DNA of 64,000 bases from Lunularia cruciata (lineage: Eukaryota > Streptophyta > Marchantiopsida > Lunulariales > Lunulariaceae), in the NCBI GenBank assembly GCA_948567375.1, contig OX419756.1:51474333-51538332 (forward strand), in the 5' to 3' direction. Every line of letters begins with the position of its first letter. Positions within the stretch are counted from its first letter, which is position 1. The notes beneath the pieces are model-generated. The model was not told where the DNA came from. It was given only the letters and a program-made list of their open reading frames with translations, and ran no database searches. This document shows positions 34,066-45,074 of this stretch, one piece after another. The translations under genes were made by a program, and so were the position numbers.

Positions 34066-35384
34066 GAACAACATAAGACTGTGAATGCCACTCTTAAATA
34101 GTGAAGCAATCAATAGTTATCTTCCTAATGTACCTCTTCCTAACAACTCTACAAACCTACAGATCCGAAATGACAATGCACCTCTTCATATCTGCCTCTT
34201 CAAATCTGAATTTTGTTTCTAATCCGATCCGATGTCTACCTCTTCCTTGGCTTTCAAACCCGAACCTGAAGTAACTTTACTGCCTACTACTCTATCCTTG
34301 GGTTTCACAACTCCTAATTCCTCTACCAATTCTAACAATTCTCTTTCCTGATCTACAATTCCTATCACAAGTAATCCTTCTAAATCTCTATCTCCCGACC
34401 CACTCTTCTCTAAAGTGTCAAATGTCAAATATGAAGACACATGCACTCCTATCTCTCTTACTTTGGGTCTAACTACTATCAATTACTTTACTAATTCTAT
34501 TATGTCCTCATCAAGAATTATAATTGAAAGCATGGATCCACTATCTACGCTTTCAATTTGCAACCCACTTTCTCCTAATCACTCATGTAACTAACCTGAA
34601 GACACTTACAGTCTGATCTTGCACTTCAGGTTTATTCACTACTCCTATTTCTCTTCTAATTTCTCCTATATTCAATCAGAACTGCAATTGAAGTCATGGG
34701 TATCCTAACTATCTTGTTTCCTTAATCTAACTTCCTCTAATACCTCTAGTAAGATTCTTGAAGTCACCTTCACTACACTCCGAGGTCCGGCTACCTTGGA
34801 TTTAGTCATTTTCATCTTGAGGCAAAGTCTCGTGACCCAAATTGTGTAAACCTGAAGTCCAAAGTCCAAAGTTTGAAGTCCAAAGTCCAAAGTCCAAAGT
34901 CCAAAGTCCGAAGTCTGAAGTCACATTGACCTGAAGACACCAACCCGAAAACATTAAACTACTATGTACATCTACTCCCAAAACTTCAAATGCTTGTAAC
35001 TTTGTGTACAGACCTCCAAAATCTACGATTTGGGTGACAATGGAAAGCCCTAAACGAGACACTTCTAACGAAATATAGCACGCTTGATTTGGACTTGTCT
35101 CCACTGAGATATGGCTCCCACAAGAATCGTGACCTGCAACTTCTCTTCCTCCTTCGGGTCTGCCCTCCTTTGGCGTCTGATCCAAGTTTTTTCCTCCTCT
35201 GACACAAAGTAAGCTTCTTTGGGTCTGATCCAATCTGAATCCTTCCTCTAACACAAAGTAGACTCCCTCGAGCTTGATCAAAACACACGTTTCCACTCAT
35301 TTATTCTCAATTTGGTTTCAATTTGGTTTCAACAAGGCACTTCTTCTTTGAAACTCGTCCAAAATGAAAAATGTGGGTACCACA
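34066..35384 (-). repeat. Short-type family A LTR U3, inverted (A7), 3' end missing
   Basis: Runs from GTGGGTACCACA at 35384 (LTR 5' end) down to ACAACAT at 34066, which is 35 bp past the TATA box (TATTTAAG). So it is nearly exactly a U3 without R-U5. Like A15 it lacks the N-terminal, acidic and coiled-coil parts of the U3 frame; a C-terminal piece ending EEEVDIGSD remains at 34482-34219. A 7-bp tandem run (AAAGTCC and variants) is at 34854-34920. Confidence 0.75.
34854..34920. repeat. Tandem repeat, unit about 7 bp (AAAGTCC)
   Basis: About nine imperfect units within A7; related, less regular GACTTTGG words occur in the other short-type LTRs near 49910 and 56100. Confidence 0.8.
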
Positions 35385-36280
35385 CGTAGGAGTTATGAAA
35401 CCCAAGGATAGAGTAGTATTGAGTAAAGTTACTTTGGGATTGGGTTTGAAAGCCAAAGAAGAAGTAGACATCGGATCGGATTAGTAACAAAATTAAGATT
35501 TGAAGAGGCAAATATGAAGAGGTGCATTGTCATTTTGGATCTCTAGGTTTGTAGAGTTGTTAGGAAGTGGTACATTAGGAAGATAACTGTCAATTGCTTC
35601 ACTATTTAAGAGTGACATTTGCAGTCTTATGTTATTTAGTGCTCATAATTTCTGAGAATAGATAAAGCAAAGTGTTGTGAAGTAGTGCTAGTTGCTTGAG
35701 CTTGATTTTGAGTATCAATGTTGTGTCTGTAATTGTGAGTGTGTGGAAAAATTTGAAGTGCAAGTTAGTGTGCTTGTTGGATGTTGGATTCCATAGCCTT
35801 GATCTTCATTCTCTATGTTTGATCATGAGTGAAGTGCAATCAAAGAAATGCCTTGATAGATCTAAGAGAAATTGTAGTGTTGGTAGTATTTTGCATTTGT
35901 GAGTGTAGTGTGAAGTTGATGTGAAGCAATTTTGATCGAGGAAGTTGTGCCTTCACTAGAGGGGTGGAACACAATTCTGAGGCGAAGTTGTTTTGTAGTG
36001 AAGTGCCATTTTTGGGAGAGCCTGAATCATTGCAATCAAGATTGTTTGGAAAGAATTGATGGAGTTGTGATTAAAGAAGGTTACTTCGTGACAAGACTGC
36101 AAATCAGTGCTTGTTAATCTCTTCTGGGTGTAGTTTTTAAGTAAGAGATTGAAGATGCAACCAAGAAGAACTACATTGTGACATTTGACTTTGTATTTGA
36201 CTAATTCTGAATTGTATCTCTACGGGAACAAACTTTACTTACCCGATTACCGCAAAAGTGATATTTGCCAAGTTGTCACA
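35385..36280 (+). repeat. Family A LTR 3' part (A8)
   Basis: Plus-strand LTR end, starting in the last part of the U3 frame (AKEEVDIGSD precedes a stop near 35485) and ending CAAGTTGTCACA at 36280. The 5' part is missing; it abuts the inverted A7. Confidence 0.8.
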
Positions 36281-36521
36281 AATATTGATCAACATTTTCC
36301 TGCAAATGCCTTCTTTAAATAGTGAAGCAATCGACAATTACTAACAACTATACTGTTCTACAACTCTACAACCTACAGATCTGAACTGACAATGCAACTC
36401 TTCACATCTGCCTCTTCATATCTCAAAACTGTTTCTAATAGAATTTAATGTTGACTTCGCCATCAGCTTTCAAACCCAATGATCTTCCTACCACTTCTCC
36501 TTCTTCAGGTATATCTACAAC
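36281..36521 (-). repeat. Family A U3 fragment, inverted (A9)
   Basis: 241 bp, beginning near the predicted transcription start (about 41 bp past TATTTAAA) and running into the U3, like A7. It ends at AACT, where a family B LTR fragment begins. Confidence 0.7.
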
Positions 36522-37019
36522 TAGTGTGTTGACTTGGTATTATTCCTAGGTGTTTGGCTTTGAGGAAAGAGTTGAGAACTCTTGGGCCCGCAAGCCTTTT
36601 TGTTTTGGATTCTTCTTTAGTCCAAGGATAGCCCATGTGAAGGAATCTTTGACTTAGAGGTTGGGTCAAGATAAGACCATATGCTTAGGGGAATATGCCC
36701 ATGTGAATGGATATTCCTTTCTACTTTTTGACTTTACTTGACTTTTAGTTTAGTAACTTGAGTTACTATGGTAATTAGAAACTTTGGTAATTAACTATTT
36801 CACAAGTATATGCACAGCGGGTGAGGAGGTACTCATCATCCTTTTCATTTGCAACTATCTCTCTCTCATTGAGTTCTCTAGTGAGCAATGTCTTGAGTCT
36901 TGGAGTGTTAGCCTTGAAGGAGTATGATGGAGTTGGGGTTCCTTGCCTTCTTAGTCCATGGTGCGCTACCATAATAGCCATCAGAGGTTCATCTTGAGTG
37001 AGCGACAGGCCGGCTCATA
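36522..37019 (+). repeat. Family B LTR fragment, 5' part missing
   Basis: Matches B LTR from about position 196 (AGTGTGTTGACTTGG) to the end, GGCCGGCTCATA. The sequence after it, GATCAGAATAG, continues LTR A5 where B1 entered (GGATT at 22452-22456). This LTR end therefore marks the right border of the B1 insertion. Confidence 0.8.
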
Positions 37020-37799
37020 GATCAGAATAGTAATAGTTTTGAGATTTGAAGATGCAGGTATGAAGAGGTGCATTGTCATTTCAGATCTACAGGTTGGTAA
37101 AGTTGTTGTAGAACGATATAGTTGTTAGCAACTATCAATTGCTCTACTATTTAAAGGAGGCATTTGTAGTCTAATGTTGTTCATTGCTCATAGTTTTGAA
37201 AATGGATAAAGCAAAGTGCTCGTAGCTTGAGCTTAATATTGAGTATCAACACTACATGTGTATTTGTGAGTGTTTGGAGAATTCCAAAGTGCAAGTCAAT
37301 ATGTTTGTTGGATGTTAGATTCAACAGCCTTGATATTCATTCTATGTGTTTGATCTTGAGTGAAGTGCAATTGGAGCAATACCTCGACAGATCTAAGAGG
37401 AATTGTAGTGTTGGTAGTATTCTATAGTTGTGAGTGCAGTGCTACGCTGATGTGAAGCAATCTCAATCAAGGAAGTTGTGCCTTCAGTGGAGGGGTGGAA
37501 TACAATTCTGAGACAAAGTCGGTTTGTAGTGAAGTGCCATTTTTGGGAGAGACTGAATCATCACAAGCAAGATTGTTTGGAAAGATTTGATGGAGTTGTG
37601 ATTAAGTGTGATAAGACTGCAAATTAGTGCTTTTTACTCTCTCCTAGGTGTGGTTTCTACTTGAGAGATTAAAGACGCAACTAAGAAGAATTGAGATTGT
37701 TTCTTTGCTTTGTATTTGGATGTTTTTGACTAGTATCTTTGATGGAACAAACTTTACTTACCCAATTACCACAAAAGTGATATTTGCCGGGTTGTCACA
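37020..37799 (+). mobile_element. Solo family A LTR (A5/A10), 3' part
   Basis: Continues LTR 19478-22456. TATTTAAA at 37148-37155; ends CCGGGTTGTCACA at 37799. The right flank TAAATGCC corresponds to TGGATGCC in intact family B gag, the second target copy. Confidence 0.85.
37148..37155 (+). promoter_or_regulatory. TATA box in A10
   Basis: TATTTAAA, conserved position about 650 bp before the LTR 3' end. Confidence 0.5.
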
Positions 37800-38668
37800 T
37801 AAATGCCAAGCTAGCACCATGGAAGGCTAGTGAATATGCCTCCAAGATTGATGTGAGAGTGAATGGTCACAACATCAAGGATGCATTGGTTGATGGAAGA
37901 TCAATAGTGAATGCCATGTTAGAAAGGTTGATGAAGAAGTTGGGTATGATACCCTCTAGACCTTCAACATTTGTGGTGAGCATGGCAAACAAGCAACAAG
38001 TTTGACGAGTAGGGATGATGGATAAGGTGATATTTTCAGTAATGGAAGTTCAAAATCTCATGACTTTCCAAGTCTTGAAGGATTCAAGCTATGACTTACT
38101 TCTTGGGAGGCCATGGTTGAGAGTAGCACGCACAACTGATTGATGGCACAAAAGGTACTTGAGGATTGGGCCATCAAACCATAGAGTCACAGTTCTTATG
38201 ACTAACATCACCAATACTTGACATTTAGATACACCATCTTCTGATTATTGTGAATCAAATTCTGAAGAAGGAGCTTCAAGTGTGGACACAAGCATGCAAT
38301 TGAAGACTTCCACGGAGGAGGATGAATCTGAATCTGATTCAAATGTGTATCCCTTGTGTGCTATGGATTTTGCATCTAAGCTTGAGGTTTTGAAGGACCC
38401 AAATAAATCACCATTGACACTTGAGGAGATAGAGAGGAGGTTATCTACCCTCAAGTATGGCCCAAATGTTACCAAGGGGGAGAAGGTGAGATTTGAGGAG
38501 ATTTTCTACAAGTTCATCCATGTGTTTGCTTTTAGTTACAAGGATTTGAAGGAAGTTTCCTTGGAGGAGCACAAGATAAAGGTGGAGTCACATGCCAGAC
38601 CAATCCACCAAAAGTAATGTTGCGTTAGCCCACCAATATCTTTGGTTGTGAAGGAGGAGATTGATAAG
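37800..38668 (+). pseudogene. Family B copy B2: protease and start of RT (third piece)
   Basis: Colinear with B1 29916-30780. Protease motif ALVDGRSIVNAM (about 37885); LLGRPWLRVA near 38105; TGA near 38141 and TAG/TGA stops nearby; then the acidic linker (EEDESESDSN, 38320) and an open stretch 38282-38617. It ends GATAAG where an inverted A LTR begins, so the rest of pol is lost. With 1-1816 and 19345-19477 it makes one old element copy. Confidence 0.85.
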
Positions 38669-41600
38669 TGTGACAACCCAACAAATATCACTTTTGCGGT
38701 AATCAGGTAAGTAAAGTTTGTTCCTGCAAAGATTTGATTTAGAATTGGTCAAATAGAAAGCAAAGTAAAAACTTCAGTTCTTCTTTAATCTCTCAGGTAG
38801 AAGCTACACCTAGAAGAGAGTAACAAGCACTAACTCGTAATCTCATCACAACAATTTGTCACACATACTCACAACTCCATCAAATCTTTTCAAACAATCT
38901 TGATTGTGATGATTCAATCTCTCCCAAAAATGGCAGTTCACTGCAAAACTTCACCTCAAAATTGTGTTCCACTCCTCCACTGGAGGCACAACTTTGCCTC
39001 AAAATTGTGTTCCACCCCTCCATTGAAGGCACAACTTCCTCGATCGAAATTGCTTCACATCAACTTTGCACTGCACTCACAAATGCAAAATACTACCAAC
39101 ACTACAATTCCTCTCAGATTTGTCAAGGCATTGCTTTGATTGCACTTCACTCAGGATCAAACACACAAAATGAAGATCAAGGCTGTGGAATCCAACATCC
39201 AACAAGCACACTGACTTGCACTTCGAATTTCTTCAAACACTCACAAATACAATCACAAAGTTGATACTCGAAATCAAGCTCAAGCAACAAGCACTGCTTC
39301 ATAGCACTTTGCTTTATCTATTCTCAAAAATTATGAGCACTAAACAACATTTCTATGTGAATGCCACTCTTAAGTAGTGAACAAATCAACAGTTCCAACA
39401 ACTATACAATTCTACAACAACTTTTCTAACCTGCAGATCTGAAATGACAATGCGCCTCTTCAAATCTCAAAACTGTTACTACTCCAATCCGATGTCTACT
39501 TCTTCTTCGGCTTACAAACCCAAACCCAAAGTAATTTTACTTCCTACTACTCTGTCCTCGGGTTTCATATCTTCTACCTCTTCTACCAGATCCAACAATT
39601 CTCCTTCCTGATCTGAAATTGCACTAGTGGGTAATCTATCTAACTCTTCATCTCTCGACCCACCCTTCTCTAATGTCTCCATCTCTAGCTCTGAAGACAT
39701 CTGCACTCCTATGTTATCTACTTCAGGTTTGGCTCTAACATCTTTCCAAATTTTTTCTATCTCTATTTTCACTAAGTCTAATCTGATTGCAATATTATCT
39801 TCTACTTCTAAGATCTTCCTGTCTACACGAGTCCGGAGACTAATCAACAACGCGTTCAAATTGGTATCTTTCACCTGTCTTCACCTCATCTCCTGCACCA
39901 ACAACTTCAACTCGTGCAACCTCGTCTCTTCAATCCAAACGTTGGCCTCTGTACTCAACATTGCGTTTATCCTAAGGACAATCTCCTTCAATGGCTCCAA
40001 TCTCATCTTCCTCTCTTGCTCTGGATCTGCAAGCCAGTTCTCCCTGTACATTGCTAGCTCCGCTTCAAACTCGGTTTTCACCGTCTCCTACTCCTTCTCT
40101 TTCTGTACAACCTTCTCCTCCTATTACGAAGTAACTCTCGTAATCTCTCTTCTTCCATATACTGTGCTGCCAACTCTCTTTGCCAGAGTTGCTTCTTCTC
40201 CTCGACACTCTCCATCACCCTATTGAGCTCTTGATCCTTTGCTGCTACTCTCGCCATAGCATGGATAACTTCTACTCTTGAATCAACAAATTGCTGCTTC
40301 AAGATCTCATATTTTGCTACTTGTCTCTCCCTTGCTATATCACTCTTCTTCACAAGATCCTCTTGATATCTTACTTCTCTCTTCAGGTCTTCAATTACCT
40401 GAGTCCTCACTATTGCCTCCGCTCGCAATACTTCTCTCTCTTCCTCACCTCAGGTTATACTCTTCTTCAACTCCGAGTTCTCTTCTTCTAATTTGGACAA
40501 CACCTGCAATACAATCTTTACCTTTGGACAAGTCGATTGCATCTCCTTCTTCTTGTACTCTAGGTTTACCAGCAGAGGACATACCACATCCTGTAGGTAC
40601 TCAACTCCATCACTCAGGGTTACTTCTTCTTGCGTGGCCACTTCTCTTTGTTCTTTGTGTTCATCCGATACTCACCTTCTTCTCTGCAGTCTTCGTATCG
40701 GAATGGACGCCTTGCTTCCCGAGCTTGCATTTGCTTCTTCTTGCACATTTCTTGGACTTGCATTGTACTTTGCCTTACGTCTTGAGCAGACTCCTCCCTG
40801 AACTGCAATCTTTTCTTCTGCTTCAAGTACTTTGGCTTCCAACTTTGTGTTGTCCTCAGCCTTGATCTTTGCTTGCACTTCTTCTTCTTCTTCTGCAGCA
40901 GCCGGTGCCGATGTCATTTCTCCTCCTTCATCGCTGTCACTACTCATATCTCCACTCTGTAGTGTTAGCTTGGGTTCCTCCTCATGCTCCGAGTCTTTGG
41001 TCTTGAGCTCGGCATCACCTTCCGAGTCTTCATCTTTCGACTCGATCACCACCATACCTCACCTTGGATTTCCTCTCCTGGTCTTCTGAGGTTTCTTTGT
41101 GTCTTTGGCTTTGCCTTGATGACTTCTCTTCTTCAAGTTCGGAGTACTCACTTTGATCTCCACGTTCTTCCTTGTCTTCTTGTAGTACTCGTCGGTGCTC
41201 CTGATTTGCAAAATGTACTGCTGCTCCTCTACATCAACCTCCTTTCTCAAATTGGGATGGAAATGCAACACCATCCGAGTTAGCTCCGCCAAGTTCAGCA
41301 AATTCAACCCAAGGTAGAAATGCGCTGCAAACAGCATGATGTAGTGTGGAGGTGATTTATCTCGCAGATTCCACACCATTTATCACGTTCTCCCATGGAA
41401 ACACCTCACCCAATTGATCGGTTCTCCTGCAAATAACTTGTGAAAGAACACCGCTTGGTGTTTCATCACATACGTTGTTCTCTCCGGCTTCAGGATTGCC
41501 ACCAGAGCACTCACAATTCCTCTCTTCACAGGGTCTTTGTAGCTCTTGACTTTGTACCCATTCTTCGTCCGCTTTGACGAGAATGCATCTCTCACCTCTT

Positions 41601-42465
41601 GGGTTTCTTGAGCTATCTCTCCCTTCCCCAAGAACGTGCCCCCCTACTCTGAGCCTACTTTTTTCCAGAGTACTAGTCTCCAATCCGACTCTGTCCAGCG
41701 AGCCAGATTTCCTCTCTTCCCTTCTTCCTCGGGTCCATTGAGACATTTGCTCTCAATGATTTCTGTCATGAAACCTGGAAAACTTGCGTTCCAGTTCCAT
41801 GCCAAGAAAGTGATCCAAAGTCGGCTCAAGACTTTGATCCTAGCAATCACATCTAACCTCCAAATCGCATGATTTCTCACTACAAATTCAGAGTTCTTCT
41901 TTCCTCCTCCCATCTCTCCTTCTTTCTCACTGTCTCTCGATTTCACTCTTGCAACTTCTCCCTTACACACTAACGCATTTCCAACTCTATTTCCCTTCCC
42001 ACTATCACTTGCAAGATGACTTCTCAATGGCAAAGGAAAATTACTTGACATTTAGTCGTTGCGAGTTTGATTTTTATAGAGTTGCGCTTTCTTCATCTTT
42101 CTTTACTTCGAGTTTCTACTGAGAAATCACACCTCCTGCATGCACCTATCACTGTCAATCAACCTTCATGCGTATGGGCCACCGGTTTTTGAACAGTCCC
42201 TTCTTGAATTTCTTGCCCCGATGAAAGGTTGTTAGACTGATTTCACCTTGGGTTGAGCTCTCCCCGATACAAAGACTCCTTACTTTGGGTTGTGTGCTGA
42301 CAAGGCATTTCCGAGTACTTCGCCTTATGACCCAAAGTCACTTTACTTTGGGTTTCATCCCGAAGACTCTTTTCTTTGCCTTCTTTGGCCATACAGGCAC
42401 AATCCAACTTCTCTATACACTTCTTCTTCTTTATTTTGAAAAAAACAAAAAATGTGGGCACCACA
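38669..42465 (-). repeat. Family A LTR (A11), subtype II, 3797 bp
   Basis: Complete minus-strand LTR, GGGCACCACA at 42465 to TGTGACAACC (plus reading) at 38669. The flanks ATAAG and GCTTC do not match, so it is either the remnant LTR of a longer element or one border was lost. An A-family integrase fragment follows on the right in the same strand, which favours a 3' LTR left after an internal deletion. Confidence 0.8.
39512..42051 (-). pseudogene. U3-encoded coiled-coil protein, LTR A11 (subtype II)
   Basis: Start MSSNFPLPLRSHL at 42051. Segments 42051-41644, 41631-41383, 41379-41059, 41055-40672, 40641-40450 and 40428-40081 share one frame; one shift near 40080 then 40081-39881 and 39874-39512. 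Same order of domains as A6, with FLAWNWN near 41795, VFFHKLFAGEPINW near 41440, acidic ESKDEDSEGD near 41040, an Ala/Glu run near 40890 and coiled coil from about 40560. About 846 codons in all. Roughly five stops. Function unknown. Confidence 0.6.
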
Positions 42466-42511
42466 GCTTCTTCTTCACAAATCAGAAAAAAACAAAAATG
42501 TGGGTACCACA
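42466..42511 (-). repeat. Extra 46-bp family A LTR start
   Basis: A second LTR 5' end, AAAATGTGGGTACCACA at 42511, with 46 bp of its own, directly next to that of A11. Two LTR starts in tandem suggest one A LTR inserted just inside another and most of the outer one was lost. Confidence 0.65.
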
Positions 42512-42614
42512 ATTGTTTTTGCATCATCTCTTTGAGTAGACTCGGCTTCAACTATTTTGGTGGCTAAGTCATTGCAAACTAAATGTACATCTTCCTTGTG
42601 ACTCAGGTTACTAA
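42512..42614 (-). pseudogene. Family A integrase core fragment
   Basis: About 103 bp aligning with 6335-6440 (between the first and second catalytic Asp), with point changes. It is cut on the right by the start of a family C unit. Confidence 0.75.
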
Positions 42615-44171
42615 TGTCACAAGGATTTTTTGGTCTCAAGAGTGCACCAGCACCTGGCTGCTCGTGCTTGAATTCTTTTGTTGTCAATGCCTCTCAACTT
42701 TGACATTGCCTCTACTCTTGTATGGTTGGCAATCTCCTTCTTGCTAGACCAGCTTGCTTACAATTGCTCCCGGTGGTAGGCTCTTCTTGAAGGTTTTATG
42801 TTGAGTTCCATGGGTTCATTGATCTTCACGAGACTATTTGTGTTATGTTAAGTTTGGGTTTGTGGTTCTAGATCTGGTAGGGTTCAAACATCTGGGTCAG
42901 GTGGTGTTTGTAGAATAGCCCACAAGTGATCCAATTGGAATCAAACCAGGGCATCCAGATCACTGAATTGTGCCATTCACCTAAACTGGACTGAGAGCTC
43001 CTAAAATGGAGTCCTTTCCTTGACACTATTCACAGATCAGAATACACACATTCATTCACAAGGAACATCATACTCATTAGAAGACCAAGCCTTGCAGTTT
43101 ATAACCTCTTTGGGGAAAATCAAATAGCTTTAGACTATAAAGTGACCACATTTAAACTCTCTAACTGTCCAAGCAACTCTTTTGAAGCACTTCTTCTCTA
43201 CTCTATCTTGTCATAGTCAAGACAAACTCACTCTTGAAATTTTTTTCTCTCTCCTATGTCCCTGTCCTACAGTTCAGACTTAACTCTATTCAGCTAGATT
43301 GAAACAATGTGTAGTCCAAATCTAAACCAAATCAACCAGATCAAACTCTGCTCAGTCCAGATCAAACCAACTTTGAAATTTCTTCTCTTCCTCTGCTTTT
43401 GACAAACCAAGCCACATTGAAATTTTCTGCCGCTCCTATGTCCCTATCCAGCCTTGTGCCTTTGAAACTTCTTCCCCCTTTCTCTACAGACTAGGCTCTT
43501 TCTCCCAAAATTTTCTGCCTTCCTTGTCACAAAATGATTAACCCCTTTCCTTCAAATCCTTATTTCTTTGCACATTCAGTCCCTTCAAATATCTCTACCT
43601 TCTCTCTCTCCTTTCAGTCTAGACCTTCCCTTCGAGGGTTCCCATGTTGAGACCTCACTCACTTATTGGATGCTTCATTTTCAGCTTAGTCTTAACAAAC
43701 CCCTTCACTCTTCAGAAAATCCTCTGTCCAGCAGGCTTCTTCTCAGGAGATTCTTCCTTGCACCCACAAGCTATTCCGTCAAGAGAATTCCCAGCCCTCT
43801 TGTCCAGCTTTCCTTCAAAAATCCCCTCTTGCAGTCCAATCCCTTTAGCGCTCACATTTTGATTTCCCTCTCTTCTCTATGTCTTGCATAGCCCTTCACA
43901 TTTGAAATTCTCTCCCTTCTCTATGTCTTGCACAGCCTTTCATATTCAAAAATCCCTCTCTCTCCTCTATTTCCTACACAAAGCCCTGCGCAGCCAGCTT
44001 TTCACATTCAAAAATTCCTTCATGCAGTTCAGTCTCTCCAGCCCTTCACATTCAAAAAATCCCTTCTTGACCTATCTCCATCACAAAACCCTATCTCTTG
44101 CACAACCCTTGCACAGCTCTTCACCACATTCAAAAAACTCTCTCTCTGTCCACGCTCTCCAGCTCTTGTAC
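42615..44171. repeat. Family C LTR-like element, truncated copy
   Basis: Starts TGTCACAAGGATTTTTTGGT, aligning with TGTCGTGGGGATTGTATGGT at 45075, and shares words such as GCACCTGGCTGC and GTTTATAACC with that copy. From about 43140 the plus strand is strongly C+T rich, with imperfect repeats of TTCACATTCAAAAA between 43890 and 44140. I see no coding frame that is kept between copies. It ends where an inverted family B LTR begins. Confidence 0.65.
43890..44140. repeat. Imperfect tandem repeats with TTCACATTCAAAAA core
   Basis: Five or six spaced copies of CACATTCAAAAA, separated by pyrimidine-rich spacers with words like CTCTATGTCTTGCACAG; irregular spacing of about 40-70 bp. Confidence 0.65.
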
Positions 44172-44869
44172 TATGAGTTGGCCTGTCTCTCACTCAAGAT
44201 GAACCTCTGATGGCTATGATGGTAGCGCACCATGGACTAAGAAGGCAAGGAACCCTAGCTCCATCATACTCCTCCAAGGCTAACACTCCAGGACTCAAGA
44301 CACTGCTCACTAGAGAACTCAATGAGAAAGAGATAGTTGCAAATGAAAGGATGATGAGTACCTCCTCACCCCTTGTTTATATACTTGTGAAATAGTTACG
44401 CACCAAAGTTACTAATTACTGGAGTAACTCAAGTTACTATACTAAATATTCAAGTAAAGTCAAAAAGTAGAAAGGAATATCTATTCACATGGGCATATTC
44501 CACTAGCATATGATCTTATCTTGATCCAACCACTAAGTCAAGGATTCCTTCACATAGGCTATCCTTGGACTATAGAAGAGTCCAAAACAAAAAGGTTTGC
44601 GGGCCCAAGAGTTCTCAACTCTTTCCTCAAAGCCAAACACCTAAGAATAATACCAAGTCAACACACTAGAATCCAAAATAGTGGTGCTCATATTTTCCAC
44701 TTCCTCTAAAATAAGGTCCCCTCTATCTTAGCTATGACTAACTTTAGCTAATCATGACTAATGTAGAACCATCCTTTATCTCTCATCCTTTATAAATAAT
44801 ATCTCTCAAGTACTTGTAATACCAAGCTAAATATCACAATACCACACACATGCACAAATGGGTGTTACG
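44172..44869 (-). repeat. Family B solo LTR, inverted
   Basis: About 698 bp, TATGAGTTGGCCTG (decayed TGTGAGCCGGCC) at the left to GGGTGTTACG at the right. Flanks TTGTAC and GGCTC do not match, and they belong to different elements (family C on the left, family A on the right). Confidence 0.85.
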
Positions 44870-45074
44870 GGCTCTACATCCATCTCCTCCATGGCCAATT
44901 CCAAACAAGGTCTTCATCTTCTTCCACTTCAGTCAATTGCTGAACTTTCTCTTCACCCTCACTCTCAATTCCGGATCCCTCACTTTGTAATGTGAGCTCT
45001 GCTTCTTCTGAGTCTTCTCCTTTGGAATTTGTCTCTCCTTCAGACTCTGTCTTTGAAGTTTCCTCCTTCACCGT
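44870..45074 (-). repeat. Family A LTR (A12), acidic U3 part, left piece
   Basis: Aligns with A1 around 3850-4070. A 65-codon minus frame (45071-44874) is the Glu/Ser-rich part of the U3 protein (TSKTESEGETNSKGEDSEE). It continues at 48435 after the family C insertion; the left end is lost at the family B LTR. Confidence 0.75.

Noticed and set aside
43140..44170. Microsatellite or CRISPR-like repeat array
   Set aside because: Spacing and units are irregular, the repeats are pyrimidine-rich remnants within family C, and the source is a plant.
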